In this document: in pieces, positions 46,581 to 61,500 of the stretch | Layout: every line of letters begins with the position of its first letter | Position numbering within the stretch: the first letter of the stretch is position 1 | Source of the DNA: Brachionus manjavacas | Taxonomy: Eukaryota > Rotifera > Eurotatoria > Ploima > Brachionidae | Length of the DNA: 64,000 bases | Assembly: GCA_019054805.1 (NCBI GenBank) | Contig: JAHQIY010000002.1 | Span: 9,424,001 to 9,488,000, forward strand | Direction of reading: 5' to 3' | Made by a program: the position numbers and the translations under genes | Notes under the pieces: generated by a model | Told to the model about the DNA's origin: nothing | Databases searched by the model: none | What the model saw: only the letters and a program-made list of their open reading frames with translations

Positions 46581-49500
46581 TGATTTAATTGTCGACAAAT
46601 TTTGTTTCTCAGTTTCATTCGCAAATTAGAGATAAGAAATTTGCTTTTCTTTGTAATCTAGTTCTAATTCATATTCCTTAAGCTTTTTATCTTTAATATT
46701 GAGCAAATCATCTCAATGCTTTATCTCTTATAAATTAAAATGATGATGAATAAAAAAATTCAATATTTCATCAAAAAGTGATTATACCTTGATCTTTTGA
46801 AGTTCGTAATTTTTCCAAGATCGCTTTCTGGTCCGATTCGAGATTCGACAACATATTCTCATTTTTTTTATTTTTTGCTCTAATTCTTTTAGAAGCTGAT
46901 CTTTTGCTTTTAATTTTTCATTGTTTTCTTTCAGAACTAATTTTTTATTTAAATATTTATATAAAATTGAATTAAAGAATAAAGTAAAATAGTTTTACTT
47001 GTTGATTTAATTGTCGACAAATTTTGTTTCTCAGTTTTATTCGCAAATTTGAGATCAGAAATTTGCTTTTTTTGTCATCCATTGCTGAATCATATTCCTT
47101 TAGCTTTTTATCTTTATCATTAAGCAAATCATCTTTATGCTTAATCTCTTAAAAATAAAAATGATGATAAATAAAAAAATATTCAATGTTTCATCAAAAA
47201 GTGAATATAACTTGATCTTTTGACGTTCGTAATTTTTCAAAGATCGCTTTCTGGTCCTATTCGAGATTCGACGTCATACTCTCATTTTCGTTTATTTTTT
47301 GCCCTAATTCTTTTAGAAGCTGATCTTTTGCTGCTAATTTTTCATTGTTTTCTTTCAGAACTACTTTTATATTTAAATATTTATGTAAAATTGAATTAAT
47401 GAATGATTTAAAATAGTTTTACTTGTTGATTTAATTGTCGACAAATTATGTTTCTCAGTTTTATTCCTGAATTTGAGATCAGAAATTTGCTTTTTTTGTA
47501 ATCCAGTGCTGAATCATATTCCTTTAGCTTTTTATCTTTATAATTAAGCAAATCATCTTTATGCTTAATCCCTTAAAAGTAAAAATGATGATAAATCGAA
47601 AAATATTCAATTTTTCATCTAAAAGTGAATATAACTTGATGTTTTGACGTTCGTAGTTTTTCAAAGATCGCTTTCTGGTCCTATTCGAGATTCGACGTCA
47701 TACACTCATTTTGGTTTATTTTTTGCCCTAATTCTTTTAGAAGCTGATCTTTTGCTGCTAATTTTTCATTGTTTTCTTTCAGAACTACAATTGTATTTAA
47801 ATTATTTATGTAAAATAGAATTAAAGAATGAAGTAAAATGGTTTTAATTGTTGATTTAACTGTCGATAAATTTTGTTTCTCAGTTTTATACGCAAATTTG
47901 AGATCAGAATTTTGCTTTTCTATTTCGTCTAGTGCTAATTAATTTTCCTTTAGCTTTTTATCTTTATCATTAAGCAAATCGTCTTTATGCTTAATCTCTT
48001 AAAAATAAAAATGATGATAAATAAAAAAATATTCAATATTTCATCAAAAAGTGAATATAACTTGATCTTTTGACGTTCGTAATTTTTCAAAGATCGCTTT
48101 CTGGTCCTATTCGAGATTCGACGTCATACTCTCATTTTCGTTTATTTTTTACTCTAATTCTTTTAGAAGCAGATCTTTTGCTGCTAATTTTTCATTGTTT
48201 TCTTTCAGAATTACTTTTATATTTAAAATTTATGTAAAATAGAATTAAAGAATGAAGTAATATCGTTTTACTTGTTGATTTAATTGTCGACAAATTTTGT
48301 TTTTTCAGTTTTATTCCTGAATTTGAGATCAGAATTTTGCTTTTCTCTGTCGTCTAGTGCTAATTAATATTCCTTTAGCTTTTTATCTTTATGATTAAGC
48401 AAATCGTCTTTATGCTTAATCTCTTAAAAATAAAAATGATGATAAATAAAAAAATATTCAATATTTCATCAAAAAGTGAATATAACTTGATCTTTTGAAG
48501 TTCGTAATTTTTCAAAGATCGTTTTCCGGTCCTATTCGAGATTCGACATCATACTCTCATTGTCGTTTATTTTTTGCTCTAATTCTTTTTGAAGCTGATT
48601 TTTTGCTTTTGATTTTTAATTGTTTTCTTTCAGAACTAATTTTGTATTTCAAATATATATGTAAAATTGAATTAAAGAAATAAGTAAAATAGTTTTACTT
48701 CTTGATTTAATTGTCGACAAATTTTGGTTCTCAGTCTTATTTGCAAATTGGAGAACAGAAATTTGCTTTTTTGGTCATCCAGTGCTGAATCATATTCCTT
48801 TAGCTTTTTATCTTTATCATTAAGCAAATCATCTTTATTCTTGATCTCTTAAAAATTAAAATGATGATGAATAAAAAAATTCAATATTTTCTCAAATAGT
48901 GATTGTACCTTGATCTTTTGACGTTCGTATTTTTTCAAAGATCGCTTTCTGTTCCCATTCGAGATTCGACGTCATGCTCTCATTTTCGTTTATTTTTTGC
49001 TCTAATTCTTTTAGAAGCTGATCTTTTGCTGCTAATTTTTCATTGTTTTCTTTCAGAACTAATTTTGTATTTCAAATATATATGTAAAATTGAATTAAAG
49101 AATGAGATAAAATAGTTTTTCTTTTTGATTTAATTGTCGACAAATTTTGTTTTTCAGTTTTAATCGCAAATTGGAGAACAGAAATTTGCTTTTTATTGTC
49201 ATCTAGTGCTGATTCATGTTCTTTTAGCTTTTTTTCTTTATCATTAAGCAAATCATCTTTATTCTTGATCTCTTAAAAATTAAAATGATGATGAATAAAA
49301 AAATTCAATATTTTCTCAAATAGTGATTATACCTCGATCTTTTGAAGTTCGTAATTTTTCAAAAATCGCTTTCTTGTCCTATTCAAGATTCGACGTCATT
49401 CTCTCATTTTCGTTTATTTTTTGCTCTAATTCTTTTAGAAGCTGATCTTTTGCTGCTAATTTTTCATTTTTTTCTTTCAGAACTACTTTTGTATTTAAAT

Positions 49501-52500
49501 ATTTATGTAAAATTGAATTAAAGAAATAAGTAAAATAGTTTTACTTGTTGATTTAATTGTCGACAAATTTTGTTTCTCAGTTTTATTCCTAAATTTAAGA
49601 TCAGAAATTTGCTTTTTTGGTCATCCAGTGCTGAATCATATTCCTTTACCTTTTTATCTTTGTCCTTTAGCTTTTTATCTTTGTCCTTAAGAAAATCATC
49701 TTTATGCTTAATCTCTTAAAAATAAATATGATTATAAATAAAAAAATATTCAATATTTCATCAAAAAGTGAATATAACTTGATCTTTTGACGTTCGTTAT
49801 TTTTCAAAGATCGCTTTCTGGTCCTATTCGAGATTCGACGTCATACTCTCATTTTCGTTTATTTTTTGCTCTAATTCTTTTAGAAGCTGATCTTTTCTGC
49901 TAATTTTTCATTGTTTTCTTTCATAACTGTTTTTGTATTTAAATATTTATGTAAAATTAAATTAAAGAATGAAGTAAAATAGTTTTACTTGTTGATTTAA
50001 TTGTCGACAAATTTTGTTTCTCAGTTTTATACGCAAATTTGAGATCAGAAATTTGCTTTTCTTTACAATCTAGTGCTAATTAATTTTCCTTTAGCTTTTT
50101 ATCTTTATCATTAAGCAAATCGTCTTTATGCTTAATATCTTAGAAATTAAAATGATGATAAATAAAAAAATATTCAATATTTCATCAAAAAGTGAATATA
50201 ACTTGATCTTTTGACGTTCGTAATTTTTCAAAGATCGCTTTCTGGTCCTATTCGAGATTCGACGTCAAACTCTCATTTTCGTTTATTTTTTGCTCTAATT
50301 CTTTTAGAAGCTGATCTTTTGCTGATAATTTTTCATTGTTTTCTTTCAGAACTACTTTTATATTTAAAAATCCATGTAAAATTGAATTAAAGAATTAAGA
50401 GTAATAGTTTTTCATGTTGATTTAATTGTCGACTAATTTTGTTTCTCAGTTTTAATCGCAAATTGGAGAACAGAAATTTGCTTTTCTCTGTCATCTAGTG
50501 CTAATTTATTGTCCTTTAGCTTTTTATCTTTGTCCTTAAGCAGATCATCTTTATGCTTAATCTCTTAAAAATAAAAATGATTATAAATAAAAAAAAATTC
50601 AATATTTCATCATAAAGTGAAAATAACTTTATCTTTTGACGTTCGTAATTTTTCAAAGATCGCTTTCAGGTCCTATTCGAGATTCGACGTCATACTCTCA
50701 TTGTCGTTAATTTTTTGCTCTAATTCTTTTTGAAGCTGATTTTTTGCTTTTGATTTTTAATTGTTTTCTTTCAGAACTAATTTTGTATTTCAAATATATA
50801 TGTAAAATTGAATTAAAGAAATAAGTAAAATAGTTTTACTTCTTGATTTAATTGTCGACAAATTTTTTTCTCAGTTTTATTCCCAAATTTAAGATCAGAA
50901 ATATGCTTTTTTGGTCATCCAGTGCTGAATCATATTCCTTTAGCTATATATATTTGTCCTTATGCAAAGCATCATTATGCATTATCTCTTAAAAATTTAA
51001 AATGATGATAAATAAATAGATATTCAATATTTCATCAAAAAGTGAATATAGCTTGATCTTTTGACGTTCGTAATTTTTCAAAGATCGCTTTTTGGTCCTA
51101 TTCGAGATTCGACGTCATACTCTCATTTTCGTTTATTTTTTGCCCTAATTCTTTTAGAAGCTGATCTTTTGCTGCTAATTTTTCATTGTTTTCTTTCAGA
51201 ACTACTTTTGAATTTAAATATTTATGTAAAATTGTTTTAAAGAATGAAGTAAAATAGTTTTACTTGTTGATTTATTTGTCGACAAATTTTGTTTCTCAGT
51301 TTTATTCCTAAATTTAAGATCAGAAATTTGCTTTTTTTATCATCAAGTGCTGATTCAAATTCCTTTAGCTTTTTATATTTATCATTAAGCAAATCATGTT
51401 TATTCCTGATCTCTTAAAAATTTAAATGATGATAAATAAAAAATTCAATATTTTCTCAAATAGTGATTGTATCTTGATCTTTTGACGTTCGTAATTTTTC
51501 AAAGATCGCTTTCAGGTCCTATTCGAGATTCGACGTCATACTCTCATTTTCGTTTATTTTTTGCTCTAATTCTTTTAGAAGTTGATCTTTTCTGCTAATT
51601 TTACATTGTTTTCTTTCAGAACTAATTTTGTATTTCAAATATATATGTAAAATTGAATTAAAGAATGAAGTGAAATAGTTTTACTTGTTGATTTAATTGT
51701 CGACAAATTTTTTTCTCAGTTTTATTCCCAAATTTAAGATCAGAAATATGCTTTTTTGGTCATCCAGTGCTGAATCATATTCCTTTAGCTTTTTATCTTT
51801 ATTATTAAGCATATCATCATAATGCTTGATCTCTTAAAAATTAAAATGATGATAAATAAATAGATATTCAATATTTCATCAAAAAGTGAATATAACTTGA
51901 TCTTTTGACGTTCGTAATTTTTCAAAGATCGCTTTTTGGTCCGATTCGAGATTCGACATCATACTCTCATTTTCGTTTATTTTTTGCTCTAATTCTTTTA
52001 GAAGTTGATTTTTTGCTGCTAATTTTTCATTGTTTTCTTTCAGAACTAATTTTGTATTTCAAATATATATGTAAAATTGAATTAAAGAAATAAGTAAAAT
52101 AGTTTTACTTCTTGATTTAATTGTCGACAAATTTTGGTTCTCAGTTTTATTCCTAAATTTAAGATCAGAAATTTGCTTTTTTGGTCATCCAGTGCTGATT
52201 AAAATTCCTTTAGCTTTTTATCTCTATCATTAAGCAAATCATCTTTATTCTTGATCTCTTAAAAGTAAAAATGTTGATAAATCTAAAAATATTCAATTTT
52301 TCATCAAAAAATGAATATAACTTGATCTTTTGACGTTCGTAATTTTTCAAAGATCGCTCTCTGGTCCTATTCGAGATTCGACGTAATACTCTCATTTTCG
52401 TTTATTTTTTACTCTAATTCTTTTAGAAGCTGATCTTTTGCCGATAATTTTTCATTGTTTTCTATCAGAACTAATTTTGTATTACAAATATATATGTAAA

Positions 52501-55500
52501 AATGAATTAAAGAAATAAGTAAAATAGTTTTACTTCTTGATTTAATTGTCGACAAATTTTTTTCTCAGTTTTATTCCCAAATTTAAGATCAGAAATTTGT
52601 TTTTCTTTGTCATCTAGTGCTGATTCATATTCCCTAAGCTTTTTATCTTTATCATTAAGCAAATCATCTTAATGCTTTATCTCTTAAAAATTAAAATGAT
52701 GATGAATAAAAAAATATTCAATACTTTCTCAAATAGTCATTAAACCTTGATCTTTTGACGTTCGTAATTTTTCAAAGATTACTTTCTGGTCCTTTTCGAG
52801 ATTCGACATCACATTCTCATTTTCTTTTATTTTTTGCTCTAATTCTTTTAGAAGCTGATCTTTTGCTGCTAATTTTTCATTGTTTTCTTTCAGAACTATT
52901 TTTGTATTTAAATATTTATGTAAAATTGACATAAAGAATGAACTAAAATAGTTTTACTTGTTGATTTAATTGTCGACAAATTATGTTTCTCAGTTTTATT
53001 CGCAAATTTGAGATCAGAATTTCGCTTTTCTCTGTCGTCTAGTGCTAAATAATTATCCTTTAGCTTTTTATCTTTATCATTAAGCAAATCGTCTTTATGC
53101 TTAATCTCTTAGAAATTAAAGTGATGATAAAAAAAAAATATTCAATATTTCATCAAAAGGTCATTTTACCTTGATCTTTTGAAGTTCGTAATTTTTCAAA
53201 GATCGCTTTCTGTTCCTATTCGAGATTCGACGTCATACTCTCATTGTCGTTAATTTTTTGCTCTAATTCTTTTTGAAGCTGATTTTTTGCTTTTGATTTT
53301 TAATTGTTTTCTTTCAGAACTAATTTTGTATTTCAAATATATATGTAAAATTGAATTAAAGAAATAAGTAAAATAGTTTTACTTCTTGATTTAATTGTCG
53401 ACAAATTTTGGTTCTCAGTTTTATTCCTAAATTTAAGATCAGAAATTTGCTTTTTATTGTCATCTAGTGCTAATTAATTTTCCTTTAGCTTTTTATCTTT
53501 ATCATTAAGCAAATCGTCTTTATGCTTAATATCTTAGAAATTAAAATGATGATAAATAAAAAAATATTCAATATTTCATCAAAAAGTGAATATAACTTGA
53601 TCTTTTGAAGGTCGTAATTTTTCAAAGATCGCTTTCTGGTCCTATTCGAGATTCGACGTTATACACTCATTTTCGTTTATTTTATGCTCTTATTCTTTTA
53701 GAAGCTGATTTTTTGCTTTTGATTTTTAATTGTTTTCTTTCAGAACTAATTTTGTATTACAAATATATTTGTAAAAATGAATTAAAGAAATAAGTAAAAT
53801 AGTTTTACTTCTTGATTTAATTGTCGACAAATTTTGTTTCTCAGTTTTATTCGCAAATTTTAGATGAGAAATTTGCTTTTCTCTGTCATCTAGTGCTAAT
53901 TAATATTCCTTTAGCTTTTTATCTTTATGATTAAGCAAATCGTCTTTATGCTTAATCTCTTAAAAATAAAAATGATGATAAATAAAAAAATATTCAATAT
54001 TTCATCAAAAAGTGATTTTATCTTGATCTTTTGACGTTCGTAATTTTTCAAAGATCGCTTTCTGGTCCGATTCTAGATTCGACAACATATTCTCATTTTT
54101 CGTTTATTTTTTGCTCTAATTCTTATAGAAGCTGATCTTTTGCTGCTTATTTTTCATTGTTTTCTTTCAGAACTAATTTTGTATTTTAAATATTTATGTA
54201 AAATTGAATTAAAGAATGAAGTAAAATAGTTTTACTTGTTGATTTAATTGTCGACAAATATTGTTTCTCAGTTTTATTCGCAAATTTGAGATCAGAAATT
54301 TGCTTTTCTCTGTCATCTAGTGCAAATTAATTTTCCATTAGCTTTTTATCTTTATCATTAAGCAAATCATCTTTATGCTATATCTCTTAAAAATAAAAAT
54401 GATGATATATAAAAAAATATTCAATACTTTCTCAAAAGGTCATTTGACCTTGATCTTTTGAAGTTCGTTTTTTTTCAAAGATCGCTTTCTGTTCCTATTC
54501 AAGATTCGACGTCATACTCTCATTGTCGTTTATTTTTTGCTCTAATTCTTTTTGAAGCTGATTTTTTGCTTTTGATTTTTAATTGTTTTCTTTCAGAACT
54601 AATTTTGTATTTCAAATATATATGTAAAATTGAATTAAAGAAATAAGTAAAATAGTTTTACTTCTTGATTTAATTGTCGACAAATTTTTTTCTCAGTTTT
54701 ATTCCCAAATTTAAGATCAGAAATATGCTTTTTTGGTCATCCAGTGCTGATTAAAATTCCTTTAGCATTTTATCTCTATCATTAAGCAAATCATCTTTAT
54801 TCTTGATCTCTTAAAAATTAAAATGATGATGAATAAAAAAATTCATTATTTCATCAAAAAGTGATTATACCTTGATCTTTTGACGTTGGTAATTTTTCAA
54901 AGTTCGTTTTCCGGTCCATTCAAGATTCGACGTCAAACTCTCATTTTCGTTTATTTTTTGCTAAAATTCTTTTAGAAGCTGATTTTTTGCTTTTGATTTT
55001 TAATTTTTTTCTTTCAAAAATAATTTTGTATTTCAAATATTTATGTAAAATTGAATTAAAGAATGAAGTAAAATAGTTTTACTCTTGATTTAATGTCGAC
55101 AAATTTTGTTTCTCAGTTTTATTCGCAAATTAGAGCAATGAAATTTGCTTTTCTTTGTCATTTAAAGCTAATTCATATTCCTTTAGCTTTTTATCTTTAT
55201 TATTAAGCAAATCATCTTAATGCTTTATCTCTTAAAAATTAAAATGATGATGAATAAATAGATATTCAATATTTCATCAAAAAGTGATTGTACCTTGATC
55301 TTTTGACGTTCGTGATTTTTCAAAGATCGCTTTTTGGTCCGATTCGAGATTTGACATCATATTCTCATTTTCTTTTATTTTTTGCTATAATTCTTTTAGA
55401 AGCTGATCTTTTGCTGCTAATTTTTCATTGTTTTCTTTCAGAACTATTTTTGTATTTAAATATTTATGTAAAATTGACTTAAGGAATGAAGTAAAATAGT

Positions 55501-58500
55501 TTTACTTGTTGATTTAATTGTCGACAAATTTAGTTTCTCAGTTTTATTCGCAAATTTGAGATCAGAAATTTGCTTTTCTCTGTCATCTAGTGCTAATTAA
55601 TTTTTCTTTAGCTTTTTATCTTTATCATTAAGCAAATCTTCTTTATGCTTAATCTCTTAAAAATAAAAATGATGATAAATAAAAAAAAATTCAATATTTC
55701 ATCATAAAGTGAAAATAACTTTATCTTTTGACGTTCGTAATTTTTCAAAGATCGCTTTCAGGTCCTATTCGAGATTCGACGTCATACTCTCATTTTCGTT
55801 TATTTTTTGCTCTAATTCTTTTTGAAGCTGATTTTTTGCTTTTGATTTTTAATTGTTTTCTTTCAGAACTAATTTTGTATTTCAAATATATATGTAAAAT
55901 TGAATTAAAGAAATAAGTAAAATAGTTTTACTTCTTGATTTAATTGTCGACAAATTTTGTTTTTCAGTTTTAATCGCAAATTTGAGATCAGAAATTTGTT
56001 TTTCTTTGTCATCTAGTGCTGATTCATATTCCCTAAGCTTTTTATCTTTATCATTAAGCAAATCATCTTAATGCTTTATCTCTTAAAAATTTAAATGATG
56101 ATAAATAAAAAATTCAATATTTTCTCAAATAGTGATTGTATCTTGATCTTTTGAGGTTCGTTTTTTTTCAAAGATCGCTTTCAGGTCCTATTCGAGATTC
56201 GACGTCATACTCTCATTTTCGTTTATTTTTTGCTCTAATTCTTTTAGAAGTTGATCTTTTCTGCTAATTTTACATTGTTTTCTTTCATAACTGTTTTTGT
56301 ATTTAAATATTTATGTAAAATTGTTTTAAAGAATGAAGTAAAATAGTTTTACTTGTTGATTTAATTGTCGACAAATTTAGTTTCTCAGTTTTATTCGCAA
56401 ATTTGAGATCAGAAATTTGCTTTTCTCTGTCATCTAGTGCTAATTAATTTTTCTTTAGCTTTTTATCTTTATTATTAAGCAAATCATTTAAAGCTTTATC
56501 TCTTAAAAATTAAAATGATGATAAATAAATAGATATTCAATATTTCATCAAAAAGTGAATATAACTTGATCTTTTGACGTTCGTAATTTTTCAAAGATCG
56601 CTTTCTGGTCCGATTCGAGATTCGACATCATATTCTCATTTTCTTTTTTTTTTGCTATAATTCATTTCGAAGCTGATTTTTTGCTTTTGATTTTTAATTG
56701 TTTTCTTTCAGAACTAATTTTGTATTTCAAATATATATGTAAAATTGAATTAAAGAAATAAGTAAAATAGTTTTACTTCTTGATTTAATTGTCGACAAAT
56801 TTTGTTTCTCAGTTTTATTCACAAATTTAAGATGAGAAATATGCTTTTTTGGTCATCCAGTGCTGATTAAAATTCCTTTAGCTTTTTGTCTTTATCATTA
56901 AGCAAATCATCTTTATTCTTGATCTCTTAAAAATTAAAATGATGATAAATAAAAAAATATTCAATATTTCATCAAAAAGTGAAAATAACTTGATCTTTTG
57001 ACTTTCGTAATTTTTCAAAGATCGCTTTCTGGTCCTATTCGAGATTCGACGTCATACTCTCATTTTCGTTTATTTTTTGCTCTAATTCTTTTAGAAGCTG
57101 ATCTTCTGCTGTTAATTTTTCATTGTTTTCTTTCAGAACTAATTTTGTATTTCAAATATATATGTAAAATTGAATTAAAGAATGAAGTAAAATAGTTTTA
57201 CTTGTTGATTTAATTGTCGACAAATTTTTTTCTCAGTTTTATTCCTAAATTTAAGATCAGAAATTTGCTTTTTTGGTCATCCAGTGCTGAATCATTTTCC
57301 TTTAGCTTTTTATCTTTATTATTAAGCATATCATCTTAATGCTTTATCTCTTAATAATTAAAATGATGATAAATAAATAGATATTCAACATTTCATCAAA
57401 AAGTGAATATAACTTGATCTTTTGACGTTCGTAATTTTTCAAAGATCGCTTTCTGGTCCGATTCGAGATTCGACATCATATTCTCATTTTCTTTTATTTT
57501 TTGCTGTAATTCATTTAGAAGCTGATTTTTTTCTTTTGATTTTTCATTGTTTTCTTTCAGAACTGTTTTTGTATTTAAATATGTATGTAAAATTGTTTTA
57601 AAGAATGAAGTAAAATAGTTTTACTTGTTGATTAAATTGTCGACAAATTTAGTTTCTCAGTTTTATTCGCAAATTTTAGATCAGAAATTTGCTTTTCTCT
57701 GTCATCTAGTGCTAATTAATTTTCCTTTAGCTTTTTATCTTTATTATTAAGCAAATCATCTTTATGCTTAATCTCTTAAAAATTAAAATGATGATAAATA
57801 AATAGATATTCAATATTTAATCAAAAAGTGAATGTAACTTGATCTTTTGACGTTCGTTATTTTTCAAAGATCGCTTTCTGGTCCTATTCGAGATTCGACG
57901 TCATACTCTCATTTTCGTTTATTTTTTGCTCTAATTCTTTTAGAAGTTGATCTTTTGCTGCTAATTTTTCATTGTTTTCTTTCAGAACTATTTTTGTGTT
58001 TAAATATTTATGTAAAATTGACATAAAAAATGAACTAAAATAGTTTTACTTGTTGATTTAATTGTCGACAAATTTTGTTTCTCAGTTTTATTCGCAAATT
58101 TTAGATCAGAAATTTGCTTTTTTGGTCATCCAGTGCTGAATCATTTTCCTTTAGCTTTTTATCTTTATTATTAAGCATATCATCTTAATGCTTTATCTCT
58201 TAAAAATTAAAATGATGATAAATAAATAGATATTCAACATTTCATCAAAAAGTGAATTTAACTTGATCTTTTGACGTTTGTAATTTTTCAAAGATCGTTT
58301 TCCGGTCCTATTCGAGATTCGACATCATACTCTCATTGTCGTTTATTTTTTGCTCTAATTCTTTTTGAAGCTGATTTTTTGCTTTTGATTTTTAATTGTT
58401 TTCTTTCAGAACTAATTTTGTATTTAAATATTTATGTAAAATTGACATAAAAAATGAAGTAAAATAGTTTTACTTGTTGATTTAATTGTCGACAAATTTT

Positions 58501-61500
58501 GTTTCTCAGTTTTATTCGCAAATTTTAGATCAGAAATTTGCTATTTTGGTCATCCAGTGCTAAATCATTTTCCTTTAGCCTTTTATCTTTATCATTAAGC
58601 AATCATCTTAATGCTTTATCTCTTAAAAATTAAAATGATGATAAATAAATAGATATTCAATATTTCATCAAAAAGTGAATATAACTTGATCTTTTGACGT
58701 TCGTTATTTTTCAAAGATCGCTTTCTGGTCCTATTCGAGATTCGACGTCATACTCTCATTTTCGTTTATTTTTTGCTCTAATTCTTTTAGAAGTTGATCT
58801 TTTGCTGCTAATTTTTCATTGTTTTCTTTCAGAACTATTTTTGTGTTTAAATATTTATGTAAAATTGACATAAAAAATGAACTAAAATAGTTTTACTTGT
58901 TGATTTAATTGTCGACAAATTTTGTTTCTCAGTTTTATTCGCAAATTTGAGATCAGAATTTTGCTTTTCTCTGTCGTCTAGTGCTAATTAATTTTCCTTT
59001 AGCTTTTTATCTTTATCATTAAGCAAATCGTCTTTATGCTTAATCTCTTAAAAATAAAAATGATGATAAATAAAAAAATATTCAATATTTCATCAAAAAG
59101 TGAATATAACTTGATCTTTTGAAGTTCGTAATTTTTCAAAGATCGCTTTCTGGTCCTATTCGAGATTCGACGTCATACTCTCATTTTCGTTTATTTTTTG
59201 CTCTAATTCTTTTAGAAGCTGATCTTTTGCTGCTAATTTTTCATTGTTTTCTTTCAGAACTACTTTTATATTTAAATATTTATGTAAAATTGACATAAAG
59301 AATGAACTAAAATAGTTTTACTTGTTGATTTAATTGTCGACAAATTTTGTTTCTCAGTTTTATTCCTAAATTTAAGATCAGAAATTTGCTTTTTTGGTCA
59401 TCCAGTGCTGATTAAAATTCCTTTAGCTTTTTATCTCTATCATTAAGCAAATCATCTTTATTCTTGATCTCTTAAAAATTAAAATGATGATGAATAAAAA
59501 AATTCAATATTTTCTCAAATAGTGATTGTACCTTGATCTTTTGACGTTCGTTTTTTTTCAAAGATCGCTTTCTGTTCCTATTCAAGATTCGACGTCAAAC
59601 TCTCATTTTCGTTTATTTTTTGCTCTAATTCTTTTAGAAGCTGATCTTTTGCTGCTAATTTTTCATTGTTTTCTTTCAGAACTACTTTTATATTTAAATA
59701 TTTATGTAAAATTGACATAAAGAATGAACTAAAATAGTTTTACTTGTTGATTTAATTGTCGACAAATTATGTTTCTCAGTTTTATTCGCAAATTTGAGAT
59801 CAGAATTTTGCTTTTCTCTGTCATCTAGTGCTAATTAATATTCCTTTAGCTTTTTATCTTTATGATTAAGCAAATCGTCTTTATGCTTAATCTCTTAAAA
59901 ATAAAAATGATGATAATTAAAAAAATATTCAATATTTCATCAAAAAGTGAATATAACTTGATCTTTTGACGTTCGTTATTTTTCAAAGATCGCTTTCTGG
60001 TCCTATTAGAGATTCGACATCATACTCTGATTTTTGTTTATTTTTTGCCCTAATTCTTTTAGAAGCTGATATTTTGCTGCTAATTTTTCATTGTTTTCTT
60101 TCAGAACTACTTTTATATTTAAATATTTATGTAAAATTGACTTAAAGAATGAAGTAAAATAGTTTTACTTGTTGATTTATTTGTCGACAAATTATGTTTC
60201 TCAGTTTTATTCGCAAATTTGAGATCAGAAATTTGCTTTTTTTGTAATCCAGTGCTGAATCATATTCCTTTAGCTTTTTATCTTTATCATTAAGCAAATC
60301 ATCTTTATGCTTAATCTCTTAAAAATAAAAATGATGATAAATAAAAAAAATATTCAATAATTCATCAAAAAGTGAATATAACTTGATCTTTTGACGTTCG
60401 TAATTTTTCAAAGATCGCTTTCTGGTCCTATTCGAGATTCGACGTCATACTCTCATTTTCGTTTATTTTTTGCTCTAATTCTTTTAGAAGCTGATCTTTT
60501 GATGCTAATTTTTCATTGTTTTCTTTCAGAACTACTTTTATATTTAAATATTTATGTAAAATTGAATTAAAGAATGATGTAAAATAGTTTTACTTGTTGA
60601 TTTAATTTTCGACAGATTTTGTTTTTTCAGTTTTATTCCTGAATTTGAGATCAGAAATTTGCTTTTTTTGTCATCCAGTGCTAATTAATTATCCTTTAGC
60701 TTTTTATCTTTATCATTAAGCAAATCATCTTTATGCTTAATCTCTTAAAAGTAAAAATGATGATAAATAAAAAAATATTAAATATTTCATCAAAAAGTGA
60801 ATATAACTTGATCTTTTGACGTTAGTAATTTTTCAAAGATCGCTTTCTGTTCCTATTCAAGATTCGACGTCATACTCTCATTGTCGTTTATTTTTTGCTC
60901 TAATTCTTTTTGAAGCTGATTTTTTGCTTTTGATTTTTAATTGTTTTCTTTCAGAACTACTTTTATATTTAAATATTTATGTAAAATTGACTTAAAGAAT
61001 GAAGTAAAATAGTTTGACTTGTTGATTTATTTGTCGACAAATTTTTTTCTCAGTTTTATTCGCAAATTAGAGATAAGAAATTTGTATTTCTTTGTAATCA
61101 AGTTCTAATTCATATTCCTTTAGCTTTTTATCTTTATTATTAAGCAAATCATCTTAATGCTTTATCTCTTAAAAATTAAAATGATGATAAATAAATAGAT
61201 ATTCAATATTTCATCAAAAAGTGAATATAACTTGATCTTTTGACGCTCGTAATTTTTCAAAAATCGCTTTCTAGTCCTATTCAAGATTCGACGTCATTCT
61301 CTCATTTTCGTTTATTTTTTGCTCTAATTCTTTTAGAAGCTGATCTTTTGCTGCTAATTTATCATTGTTTTCTTTCAAAACTATTTTTCTATTTAAACAT
61401 TTATGTAAAATTGAATTAAAGAATGAAGTAAAATAGTTTTACTTGTTGATTTAATTGTCGACAAATTTTGTTTCTCAGTTTTATTCGCAAATTAGAGCAA

